Positions 54,166 through 61,441 of a DNA stretch of 64,000 bases are shown piece by piece; position 1 is the stretch's first letter; each line of letters begins with the position of its first letter. A program made the translations under genes and the position numbers. Source of the DNA: Streptomyces hydrogenans (GTDB taxonomy: Bacteria > Actinomycetota > Actinomycetes > Streptomycetales > Streptomycetaceae); assembly GCF_014656075.1 (NCBI RefSeq), contig NZ_BNBS01000011.1, positions 50,883-114,882 of the forward strand, in the 5' to 3' direction. A model generated the notes under the pieces. It saw nothing but the letters and a program-made list of their open reading frames with translations. It had not been told where the DNA came from and ran no database searches.

Positions 54166-55065
54166 ATGGAATCCCCCCTGGTAGTCGGCGTCGACGGTTC
54201 CGGTCCCGGTCTCACGGCCCTGGACTGGGCCGTCGACGAGGCCGTGCGGCAGGGGCGCCCCCTGCGGATCGTGTACGCCTCGCTGTGGGAACGGTACGAG
54301 GGGGCCGTGCCTCCCTGGAGCACCGACCGGCCGTGGGGCCAGGTCCTCGCCGACACCATCGTCGGCCAGGCCGCGGATCGCGCCCGGCGACGGGCGCCGG
54401 GTCTCCCGCTCACCACCCGCGTCGCCGCCGAGGACGCCGCCGGAGCTCTGCTCCAGGAGGGGCGGCAAGCATGGGGCGTCGTCGTCGGAGCGCGAGGGCG
54501 CACCGAACTCGGAGACCTCCTGCTCGGATCGGTCGGCCTCGTCGTCGCCGCCCGGGCGTGGTGTCCCGTCGTCGTCGTGCGGGGAGACCGGCAGGCCCTG
54601 GAAGCGCGCCACGGACGGATCCTCCTCGGCGTCGGCGACCAGGACGTCGACGCCCCGTCCGTCGCGTTCGCCTTCCGCGAGGCGGCGGTCCGCGACGCGG
54701 AGCTGGACGCGGTGCGCACCTGGCGCCGGCCCCTCCACGACCCGCTGCTGCGCGGGGAGGCCGGGGTGTACCTCGCCGAGGAGGCGTCGGAGACCCTGGA
54801 CAAGGCCCTCGCCGCACGCGTGCGGGAACACCCGGAGGTACGGGTGCGCCGGAGCAGCGTCGAAGGGGCCGCGCACCGCGTGCTGACCGAGCGCTCCGCC
54901 GCCGCCGACCTCCTCGTGCTCGGTGCGCGCCGACGGGACGGACTGGTCGGCCTCCAGCTCGGCAGGGCGGCCCACCGGGCCCTGCACCACGCCCTGTGCC
55001 CGGTCGCCGTCGTACCGCAGCCGCCCCTCACCACCACCGCGGCGGTCACGGAAGGGGACGAGTGA
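54166..55065 (+). CDS. Universal stress protein, two UspA domains
   Basis: 299-residue tandem UspA protein. Domain 1 (about 4-140): VVGVDGSGPGLTALDWAVDEA and the ATP-loop VVVGARGRTELGDLLLGSVG. Domain 2 (about 150-290): LLGVGDQDVDAPSVAFAFREA and LVLGARRRDGLVGLQLGRAAHRALHHALCPVAVVP. The second domain's first loop differs from the usual DGS. Such proteins bind ATP and are induced in hypoxia or stationary phase. The XRE split-barrel gene overlaps its stop by one base, so both are co-transcribed from the box 2 promoter. Confidence 0.93.
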   Translation: MESPLVVGVDGSGPGLTALDWAVDEAVRQGRPLRIVYASLWERYEGAVPPWSTDRPWGQVLADTIVGQAADRARRRAPGLPLTTRVAAEDAAGALLQEGRQAWGVVVGARGRTELGDLLLGSVGLVVAARAWCPVVVVRGDRQALEARHGRILLGVGDQDVDAPSVAFAFREAAVRDAELDAVRTWRRPLHDPLLRGEAGVYLAEEASETLDKALAARVREHPEVRVRRSSVEGAAHRVLTERSAAADLLVLGARRRDGLVGLQLGRAAHRALHHALCPVAVVPQPPLTTTAAVTEGDE

Positions 55066-55763
55066 TGAACACCATCGGCGACCGGCGGTACCGGAGCGAC
55101 CTCGGCCGCCGCGTCATGACGCGGCGACGGCAGCTCGGTCTGTCCCGCGAGGAGCTGGCGGAGCGCACCGGATCCACCCCCGGATACATCGTCCACGTGG
55201 AGGAGCAGCTGCCCACGCCGGGCATCGAGTTCCTGGTCCGCCTCGCCCACGCCCTGGAGACGACCATCCAGGACCTGACCGGTCTCACGGCGAACCGCGC
55301 CCCCGGTGGGGCGTCGCCGGGGAACCGGCCGGAACTGGTGGAGCTCGACGAGCCCGAGTGCTGGTCCCTGCTCGACGACCGCGGTGTCGGCCGGATCGGT
55401 GTCGAGGGGACCGACGGCCTCGCCGTGTTCCCGGTCAACTACCAGGTGCTCGACGGAAGCCTGGTCTTCTCGACCGCGGCGGACTCCGCCCTCGGTCGGG
55501 CAGCGGCCTCCGGCGTCGAGGCCGCCTTCGAGGCGGACCGTCCGGACGAGGCGTTCCGGCGAGGCTGGAGCGTGCTGCTCGTCGGCCCGGTGCACATCCT
55601 CTCCGACCCGGCCGAGGCCATGGACATGAGCCGGGCGGTGACGGTGCGCCCTTGGTCCGGAGGCGAGCGGGACACCGTCGTGAGGCTCGTCCCACGCCGT
55701 GTCACGGGACGACGGATCCATGTCCCCGGCGCGCCCGGCGAGCCTGCCGAGCCGGGCGCGTGA
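55065..55763 (+). CDS. XRE helix-turn-helix fused to FMN-binding split barrel (pyridoxamine oxidase-like)
   Basis: 232-residue two-domain protein. Residues about 12-70 are an XRE helix-turn-helix (GRRVMTRRRQLGLSREELAERTGSTPGYI). Residues about 95-225 are a pyridoxamine 5'-phosphate oxidase-like split barrel (ECWSLLDDRGVGRIGVEGTDGLAVFPVNYQVLDGSLVFST) that binds flavin or a related cofactor. This gives a plausible redox- or flavin-sensing regulator. ATG 55065 shares a base with the universal stress gene's stop. A bidirectional terminator follows. Confidence 0.9.
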   Translation: MNTIGDRRYRSDLGRRVMTRRRQLGLSREELAERTGSTPGYIVHVEEQLPTPGIEFLVRLAHALETTIQDLTGLTANRAPGGASPGNRPELVELDEPECWSLLDDRGVGRIGVEGTDGLAVFPVNYQVLDGSLVFSTAADSALGRAAASGVEAAFEADRPDEAFRRGWSVLLVGPVHILSDPAEAMDMSRAVTVRPWSGGERDTVVRLVPRRVTGRRIHVPGAPGEPAEPGA

Positions 55764-55785
55764 GCCGGGAAGGAAAGGACCTGGG

Positions 55786-55815
55786 GTGCGGGCGGACCGA
55801 CGGGTCCGCCCGCAC
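55786..55815. terminator. Bidirectional terminator between convergent stress genes
   Basis: A perfect 13-bp stem (GTGCGGGCGGACC at 55786-55798 against 55803-55815) with a GACG loop. Confidence 0.85.
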
Positions 55816-55826
55816 ACCCACGCTCA

Positions 55827-56684
55827 TCACAGAGGGACGACCGCCACCGGCGCCGGGCTGTGATGGATGACCGCCTGCGTCACGTGACCGACGTGCGGGC
55901 CGACCGGCAGTCGACGGGCGCGGCGCCCCACGACGACGAGTTCCGCTTCCCGGGAGGCCTCGGCCATCTGAGGGGCGGCCGAGCCCACGACCGCCTTGGC
56001 CGTGACCGAGGTACCCGGATACCGCGTGCGCCACGGCGACAGCAGCCCTTCGAGGCCGACACGCACGCCGGCACCCAGCTCCTCACCGATTCCCGGGTCC
56101 ACGACGGCCGCGTAGCCGTAGGAGGCGGGCGCCGTCCAGGTGCTGAGGAACCGCAGCGGAGCGTGCCGCCTGGCCGCTTCCTCGAAGGCGAAGGCCAGCA
56201 GGGGCTCGCACGGATGACGAAGGTCGACCCCGACCACGATCCCGCGGACGGAGGACACCGGATCCGGGCGCTCCGCACGCACGAGGACGACCGGCCGCCG
56301 GGCCGCGCCCACGACCGCGAGGGAGACCGAGCCCACGACGAAGCCGAGGACGCCGCCGAGACCGCGCGAGCCCAGCACCAGCAGGTCCGCCTCGTCCGCC
56401 GCCGCGACCAGCTCGTCCGCCGCCCGCCCGCGCGCCCGCTCCGTGGCGACCTCCAGCTCGGGATGCTCCTTCCGGGCCCGCTCCGCCCCTTCGCGCAGGA
56501 GGGTCTCGGCCCTCTCGTACAGCGCCCGGGCGTGGGCGACCGGGATCTCCGGAGTGTTCGGCCACTCCTCCACGTGGACGAGGCGGAGCGGAACCTCGCG
56601 GAGGTCCGCTTCCCCCGCCGCCCAGCGTGCCGCGGCGAGGCTCTCGTCCGAACCGTCCAGCCCCACGGTGACCTGTGCTGTCAT
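55827..56684 (-). CDS. Universal stress protein, two UspA domains
   Basis: 285-residue tandem UspA protein. Domain 1: VTVGLDGSDESLAAARWAAGEA and the ATP loop LLVLGSRGLGGVLGFVVGSVSLAVVGAARRPVVLV. Domain 2: IVVGVDLRHPCEPLLAFAFEEA and VVVGRRARRLPVGPHVGHVTQAVIHHSPAPVAVVPL. ATG 56684 has GAGGAGG five bases upstream. It is divergent from the truncated universal stress gene; box 3 lies 85 bases upstream in the shared promoter region. Confidence 0.93.
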   Translation of the reverse strand: MTAQVTVGLDGSDESLAAARWAAGEADLREVPLRLVHVEEWPNTPEIPVAHARALYERAETLLREGAERARKEHPELEVATERARGRAADELVAAADEADLLVLGSRGLGGVLGFVVGSVSLAVVGAARRPVVLVRAERPDPVSSVRGIVVGVDLRHPCEPLLAFAFEEAARRHAPLRFLSTWTAPASYGYAAVVDPGIGEELGAGVRVGLEGLLSPWRTRYPGTSVTAKAVVGSAAPQMAEASREAELVVVGRRARRLPVGPHVGHVTQAVIHHSPAPVAVVPL

Positions 56685-56768
56685 CACTGCCTCCTCAACC
56701 GGCACCGTCGATGACACCAGGCTGGTCCGGCGCACGGCCGGGCGGTGAGGGCCGGGCAGGTCTCGATC

Positions 56769-56783
56769 GGGACCGAACGGCCC
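56769..56783. promoter_or_regulatory. Dormancy-type 15-bp palindrome (box 3), between divergent stress genes
   Basis: GGGACCGAACGGCCC, 85 bases from the minus-strand universal stress start and 90 from the plus-strand gene at 56873, so it could serve both. Confidence 0.65.
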
Positions 56784-56872
56784 ATCGCGGCGGGCGCCCC
56801 GTGATGCCAGCGTGAGGAGTGTCGTCCTTCCCGACGCCGTACGAGCCCCGGGCACACACCCGAGGAGGAGCC

Positions 56873-57076
56873 ATGAGCAGCGACACCCCCGGTCGGCCCG
56901 AGCCGACCGACGTCGTCGTGGGGATCGACGGATCCCCCTCGGCCCGGACGGCCGCCCCGGGGGCCGCCGCGGAGGCGGACCGCCGGTCCCGCCCGCCGCA
57001 CCTCGTCCACCACGCCCACTGTCCCGTGGAGACCGTCCCCGTCGGCTTCGGGACGCGGGGCGGCGACGCGCCGTGA
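56873..57076 (+). pseudogene. Internally deleted universal stress protein (67 aa)
   Basis: Begins like a UspA protein (DVVVGIDGSPSARTAAPG) and within 30 residues jumps to the extreme C-terminal strand of the fold (LVHHAHCPVETVPVGFG). The whole middle, including the ATP-binding loop, is missing, so it cannot fold as UspA. The ATG keeps a good GAGGAGGAG site and the stop overlaps the next gene's GTG by four bases, so it may still be translated, perhaps only to deliver ribosomes to the next gene. Confidence 0.75.
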
Positions 57077-58002
57077 GCGACCTCCTGTACGGAGTCGATC
57101 CCGCGGAGCTCTCCGTACCCGCCCTGGTGTGGGCCGCCGACGAGGCGGCCCGCAGACGGCTGCGGCTGCGCCTCGTCGTCGCCGTACCCCCCGTCCACGA
57201 CCGGCTGAGGTACGACGCCCTGGCCCATCGGTCCGCCCTGCGGATCCGGGCGGAGACCGCCCTCTCCGATGTCCGGGAACTCGTCCGAAGACTCCACGCC
57301 GAGCTGAGGACGGCCGCGGAACTCGTGGACGGGGCGCCCGCCACGGTACTGCTCGCGCGAGCCGATGAAGCGGATCTGGTGGTGCTCGGGTCGCGCCGGC
57401 TCGGCAGGGCCGCCGAACTGCTCGGCGAGAGCTCGGTGGTCGTCCCGCTCACCGCGCGCGCCCCCTGTCCCGTCGTCGTGGTCCGGGCACCGGAACACAC
57501 CGAGGTCCATCCGCCGACGCTCGTCGTCGGCGTGGACGGCAGCGAACGGAGCCGGTCCGCCGTCGCGTTCGCCGTACGGGAGGCGAGCCTGCGCGAGGCA
57601 CGGCTGAGGGCGGTCTGGGTCTGGCCCCGCCCGCTCCTCGCACACGAGGACACCGAGGCCGGTCTGTCCGAGCGCCGCCGCCTCCTCGCGGAGTCCGTGG
57701 CCGGCTGGACGGACCACCACCCCGACGTGGAGATCCTCCGGGACGTCGTCCGCGGACATCCGGTCGAGCAACTCGCTCTGGCCGCACGTGAATCCCTCGC
57801 TCTGGTCGTGGGGAGGACCGGGCGCGGCGGCTACACGGGCATGCGCCTCGGATCGACGGTCCACGGCCTCCTGCACCACGCCGACTGCCCGGTGATCACC
57901 GTCCCCTCCGGCACGCCGCAGGAACGCGGCGACCACGACCACGACCGGGAGCGGGCCGGACGGCCCCCTCCGACGGAGACCGACCGGCCTCCGTCGCCCT
58001 GA
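57073..58002 (+). CDS. Universal stress protein, two UspA domains, degenerate first domain
   Basis: 309-residue tandem UspA protein starting at GTG 57073 in a GTGA overlap. Domain 1 starts LLYGVDPAELSVPALVWAADEAARR: the usual DGS of the first loop is replaced by DPAE, though the later ATP loop LVVLGSRRLGRAAELLGESSVVVPL is present. Domain 2 is standard (LVVGVDGSERSRSAVAFAVREA, LVVGRTGRGGYTGMRLGSTVHGLLHHADCPVITVP). A His/Asp/Pro-rich tail follows. Its translation probably depends on the truncated gene upstream. Confidence 0.9.
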   Translation: MSDLLYGVDPAELSVPALVWAADEAARRRLRLRLVVAVPPVHDRLRYDALAHRSALRIRAETALSDVRELVRRLHAELRTAAELVDGAPATVLLARADEADLVVLGSRRLGRAAELLGESSVVVPLTARAPCPVVVVRAPEHTEVHPPTLVVGVDGSERSRSAVAFAVREASLREARLRAVWVWPRPLLAHEDTEAGLSERRRLLAESVAGWTDHHPDVEILRDVVRGHPVEQLALAARESLALVVGRTGRGGYTGMRLGSTVHGLLHHADCPVITVPSGTPQERGDHDHDRERAGRPPPTETDRPPSP

Positions 58003-58363
58003 CCCGCTCGGCACCGGTAACCGCGCACGCCGCCCCGGAAGGCGGTGGAAGAGGACGCACCCGCGGTCGTCCCGGGACCGGAAGAGGCGAGCGCCACGCA
58101 GCGCATCCGCATGAGCGCCAAGCCGCGGCGGCCCCGAGAGCGGTCCCCGCTCGCCCGGTGACCCGTCCACGAGCAGGAGGGCGTTTCGAGGGCCGGTCGG
58201 GCCCCTCGGGAACGGGACCGTTCGGCCCTCCTCGACACCCCCGTTCGACACTCCGCCGCGCCCCGTGCGGACGGAAGGCTGGAACCGTGGAGCCGGACGG
58301 ACTCCGCTACCGGACATTCCGCGCCGGAACGACACCCCGGCACCGTGGAAGAGGAGCAGAACG
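58003..58363. other. Promoter gap before hsp20
   Basis: 361 bases without a gene. A CCGCC/GGCGG hairpin near 58032-58047 may end the stress gene transcript. The two dormancy-type boxes at 58190-58228 are the main elements. Confidence 0.45.
58190..58228. promoter_or_regulatory. Tandem dormancy-type boxes (4 and 5) upstream of hsp20
   Basis: GGGCCGGTCGGGCCC (58190-58204; its reverse strand reads GGGCCCGACCGGCCC) and GGGACCGTTCGGCCC (58214-58228). Their centres are 24 bases apart, so two dimers could bind side by side, as DevR does at tandem sites. They lie 136-174 bases before the Hsp20 gene. Confidence 0.65.
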
Positions 58364-58822
58364 ATGACCGGAGCCAAGCCGGAACGCAGGCACAGCTTCT
58401 TCCCCGACCTCGACACCTGGTTCGGCCGGGAGTTCCCGGGGCTTCCCGGATGGCGCCCCGCCACGGCCGCCCACGCCATCCCGGTCGAGGTCTCCACCGG
58501 CGACGACGGCGTCTACACGCTGAGGGCCGAACTCCCCGGGATGGACCCGGACGACATCACCCTCACGGTCGACGACAACCTCGTCACCGTGAGCGCCGAG
58601 CAGCGGGAGAGCACCGAGGACAAGGACCACTCGGAATTCCGCTACGGCGCGTTCCGCAGGACCGTGCGCCTCCCCGACACCATCCCCGCGGACGACGTCG
58701 ACGCCTCCTACGCGGACGGCATCCTCACCGTCCGGATCCCGATGCCCACCCAGGACACCCGCACGGCACGGACCATCCGCGTCAAGCGGCGGGCAGCCGA
58801 CGACAAGGAGGACCGGTCATGA
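58364..58822 (+). CDS. Hsp20/alpha-crystallin small heat shock protein
   Basis: 152-residue small chaperone. The alpha-crystallin domain spans about 40-140: AIPVEVSTGDDGVYTLRAELPGMDPDDITLTVDDNLVTVSAEQR, the FRYGAFRRTVRLPDTI strand and the DASYADGILTVRIPM end. The IxI-like tail is RTIRVKR. ATG 58364 has GAGGAG eight bases upstream. It overlaps the flavodoxin gene by four bases. In M. tuberculosis the DevR regulon likewise includes an alpha-crystallin (hspX). Confidence 0.95.
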   Translation: MTGAKPERRHSFFPDLDTWFGREFPGLPGWRPATAAHAIPVEVSTGDDGVYTLRAELPGMDPDDITLTVDDNLVTVSAEQRESTEDKDHSEFRYGAFRRTVRLPDTIPADDVDASYADGILTVRIPMPTQDTRTARTIRVKRRAADDKEDRS

Positions 58823-59322
58823 CCACGAAGCGCGTCCTCGTCGCCTACGGCAGCAAGCACGGCTCCACCGCCGGCATCGCCGACGAGATAGGCCGGGCCC
58901 TCAGGGACGACGGATTCGACACCGACGTCCGTCCCGCCGACACCGTCACCGACGTCAGGGACTACGACGGCGTCGTCCTCGGCGGAGCGCTCTACGCCGG
59001 ACACTGGAACGGCGAGGCCCGCCGGTGCGCCCGGCGCAACGCCGAACAGCTCCGCCACCGCCCCGTCTGGCTCTTCAGCAGCGGCCCCGTCGACAGCTCC
59101 GCCGAACAGCGCGACATCCCGCCCGTTCGTGGAGTCGCCCGCCGGATGAAGCAGCTCGGTGCGAGGGAGCACGTCACCTTCGGGGGCGCCCTCACCGCCG
59201 ACAACCCGGATCTGGTCGCCCGGGCCATGGTCCGCCACGGCAAGGGCGGCGACTTCCGTGACCCGGCCCGCATCCGGGCCTGGGCCCACCGCATCGGAGA
59301 CGCGCTGGGAGAAACCGGCTGA
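58819..59322 (+). CDS. Flavodoxin-domain protein (HemG-like)
   Basis: 167-residue flavodoxin fold of the protoporphyrinogen-oxidase-like group: FMN phosphate loop VAYGSKHGSTAGIADEIG at about 8-25, then DYDGVVLGGALYAGHWNGEA and a C-terminal HGKGGDFRDPARIRAWAHRIG. It probably moves electrons or oxidises a porphyrinogen under low oxygen. ATG 58819 sits in an ATGA overlap with hsp20, so both share the tandem-box promoter. Confidence 0.9.
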   Translation: MTTKRVLVAYGSKHGSTAGIADEIGRALRDDGFDTDVRPADTVTDVRDYDGVVLGGALYAGHWNGEARRCARRNAEQLRHRPVWLFSSGPVDSSAEQRDIPPVRGVARRMKQLGAREHVTFGGALTADNPDLVARAMVRHGKGGDFRDPARIRAWAHRIGDALGETG

Positions 59323-59667
59323 GTGCCGGCCTTTCGGCCCGAGGGGACGGAGCCCACTCCGACTCCGACGGAGCCCACTCCGACTCCGACGGAGCCCACG
59401 CCCGCACCGACGGATCCGACCCCGACTCCGACGGATCCGACCCCGACTCCGACGGAGCCGACGCCCACGCCGACCTCTTCGGAGCCGACGCCCGGGCCCA
59501 CGCATCCGACCTATCCGCCGAACCCGCCCGGTGGTTACGGAGACGAACTGGCGGAGGCCGGTAGTGCCCGCACGACGTCGCTCGGAATCGTCGCCCTGTT
59601 CCTCGTCACCAGCGGGTCCTCGTTCGTGGCCTGGAAGCTGCGACGGCGCGGCAGGTCCGCCTTCTAG
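59323..59667 (+). CDS. PTEPTP-repeat protein with sortase-like tail, probable remnant (114 aa)
   Basis: Begins at a GTG directly after the flavodoxin stop. Residues about 8-58 are tandem PTPTEPTPTP repeats; then PGGYGDELAEAGSART, a membrane helix (TTSLGIVALFLVTSGSSFVAW) and a basic end KLRRRGRSAF. This is the layout of a sortase-anchored surface protein's C-terminus, with LAEAG where Streptomyces class E sortases need LAxTG. There is no signal peptide or folded domain, so this is likely the tail of a lost larger protein, or a decayed gene. There is no ribosome binding site of its own; translation would be coupled. Confidence 0.55.
   Translation: MPAFRPEGTEPTPTPTEPTPTPTEPTPAPTDPTPTPTDPTPTPTEPTPTPTSSEPTPGPTHPTYPPNPPGGYGDELAEAGSARTTSLGIVALFLVTSGSSFVAWKLRRRGRSAF
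59349..59480. repeat. 18-bp tandem repeat encoding PTPTEP units
   Basis: Units of the type GAGCCCACTCCGACTCCGAC recur about every 18 bases (six codons) from 59349; copies drift towards the 3' end (GATCCG and ACGCCC variants). Confidence 0.8.
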
Positions 59668-59770
59668 GGGTATCCGACCCGCAGCGTCGCTCGCACGGGT
59701 GGGAGACGGGCGCGGGACGGTCGATGGATCCGGAGGAGGCGGCCTGGGCGGCCGGGAGCGCGCCTTGTCC

Positions 59771-59811
59771 GTCTCCCGGTGGTCCGGCCCGCGTTCGGAC
59801 CACCGGGAGAC
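59771..59811. terminator. Bidirectional terminator before the amidohydrolase stop
   Basis: A perfect 16-bp stem (GTCTCCCGGTGGTCCG at 59771-59786 against 59796-59811) with a nine-base loop between convergent genes. Confidence 0.85.
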
Positions 59812-59865
59812 CGCTGGTCCGAAAGGGGCTTCGAGCCGGTTCGGTCCTTCGTCGGTCCCGCGCTT

Positions 59866-61164
59866 CTACGGGACCAGGGCGGGCAGGCCCGCGGAGGCGA
59901 GAACGCCGGCCCGGTCGATGGCGACGCGTCCTTCTTTGAGCACGGCGTGCACCTGGGCGGGGTCGGCGAGGGAGTCGATGTCGTCCAGGGGGTCGGTGCC
60001 GCAGATGACGAGGTCGGCGGCCTTGCCGGCGACCAGGCTGCCGGTGGCGTCGCCCACCGCGCACAGATCGGCGGCCTCGGAGGTGGCTGCCCGGATGGCC
60101 TGGAGCGGCGTCATGCCGCCGATGCGGACGAGGAGTCCCAGCTCCTTGAGGTTCTGCCCGTGGGGGGCGATCAGGCCCGCGTCGGTCCCCATCGCGACAC
60201 GGATCCCGGCCTCCACGGAGCGGGCCACGGACTCCTGGGCGACCCGGTGCCAGTGGACGGCCTTGGCGTGGACGGCCGCCGGCACGGAGGACGGGTCGGG
60301 ATCGGTCATGGTCTCCAGGAGGGTGGGCACGAGGAACTGGCCGCGTTCGGCCATCTCCGCGCGCAGCTCGTCGGTGAGGGCGTAGCCGTGCTCGATGCTG
60401 CGGACCCCGGAGCGGACGGCCGCGGCGATGCCGGCTTCCCCGATCGCGTGGACCGCGACGGGAAGGCCGCCGTAGGCTTCGGCCTCCTCCACGGCCGCGC
60501 GGATCATCTCGGGCCGCAGTCCGAGCCATTCGGGCTGGTCGTGCGGGGAGGTGACCCCTCCGCTGGCGGCGAGCTTGACGCAGTCGGCGCCGGCGGCGAC
60601 GAGTTCGCGCACGCGGGTGCGGATGTCGTCGACGGTGTCCACGAGGCCGGCGGGGCTGCCGGGGAAGGTGACGGCGGTGGCGAGGGCGTCGACGCCGCTC
60701 GGGAGGCGGAAGTCGGCGTGGCCGGCGGTCTGGCTCAGCATGCTCACCGCGACCAGGAGCCGCGGCCCTGCGACGCGGCGTTCGGCCACGGCCCGCCGGA
60801 AGCCCGCGTCGAGTCCCATGAGGTCGCGTGCCGTGGTCACCCCGTTGTGCAAGGTGACCCGGAGCCGTTCGATCACCTTCAGCGTCCGGTAGCTGACGGG
60901 TTCGGCCGCACCCGCCAGCGGGCTCTCCACCGGACCCGGCAGGGCGAAGTGCACGTGCGCGTCGATGAATCCGGGGCAGACGGTCCGCCCTCCCAGGTCC
61001 ACTCGGGTCGCGCTGCGCAGGCCCGGATCGTCGGGTGCCTCGTCGGCGGGCCCGCACCAGCGGATGAGGGCGCCCTCGATCACCAGTACGCCGTCGGCGA
61101 CCGGCGGGGCGCCCGTGCCGTCGACGATCCGGGCGTTGTGCAGCACGACGGGGAGGGAGGACAC
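59866..61164 (-). CDS. Metal-dependent amidohydrolase
   Basis: 432-residue cytoplasmic amidohydrolase of the imidazolonepropionase/prolidase-like group. Metal ligands appear in order: FIDAHVHF (about 63-70), the Lys region DCVKLAASGG (about 192), VAVHAIGEAG (about 225), SIEHGY (about 248) and GTDAGL (about 325). The C-terminal strand pair GSLVAGKAADLVICGTDPLDD is typical. It probably hydrolyses a cyclic amide or dipeptide; the substrate is unknown. The start is GTG 61164 after GGGAGG. Confidence 0.9.
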   Translation of the reverse strand: MSSLPVVLHNARIVDGTGAPPVADGVLVIEGALIRWCGPADEAPDDPGLRSATRVDLGGRTVCPGFIDAHVHFALPGPVESPLAGAAEPVSYRTLKVIERLRVTLHNGVTTARDLMGLDAGFRRAVAERRVAGPRLLVAVSMLSQTAGHADFRLPSGVDALATAVTFPGSPAGLVDTVDDIRTRVRELVAAGADCVKLAASGGVTSPHDQPEWLGLRPEMIRAAVEEAEAYGGLPVAVHAIGEAGIAAAVRSGVRSIEHGYALTDELRAEMAERGQFLVPTLLETMTDPDPSSVPAAVHAKAVHWHRVAQESVARSVEAGIRVAMGTDAGLIAPHGQNLKELGLLVRIGGMTPLQAIRAATSEAADLCAVGDATGSLVAGKAADLVICGTDPLDDIDSLADPAQVHAVLKEGRVAIDRAGVLASAGLPALVP

Positions 61165-61248
61165 GGCAATCCTTCGGGTTCGGGACAGCGGTGACGCGAT
61201 CGTGCCACGGCACGCAGGCCGGATCGTGGAGCCGCTCGGCAGCGAGGA

Positions 61249-61413
61249 ACGGGCTCACTGGACTTCGCCGTGCACGACGCCGACGGCACCCGGCTCGCCC
61301 ACGCCCGCGCGGTCACCGACCGTGCCACCTCCGCCTGGCTCCGCGACGTCCCTGTGGAACCCGCCCACCGCGGCGGAGGGCTCGGTACACGGCCGGCGGA
61401 AGCTGTCCGCGCC
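61249..61413 (+). pseudogene. GNAT acetyltransferase relic
   Basis: A frame without a start reads LDFAVHDADGTRLAHARAV, then TDRATSAWLRDVPVEPAHRGGGLGTR and AEAVRA. This is the core of a common Streptomyces GNAT (FARVVTDRATFAWLCDVYVDPAHRGRGLG in intact relatives) with its acetyl-CoA loop, but both ends are missing. An adjacent frame just upstream (SEERAHW) looks like more of the N-terminal half, implying a frameshift. The rest of the gap 61165-61441 contains nothing else. Confidence 0.65.
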
Positions 61414-61441
61414 CCCTCGCTCCCTGTCTGGCCCAAGCGCG

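Noticed and set aside
53687..54184. Open frame across the gap before the first universal stress gene
   Set aside because: No ribosome binding site, low-complexity Arg/Gly/Ala composition, and it runs past the clear start of the universal stress gene.
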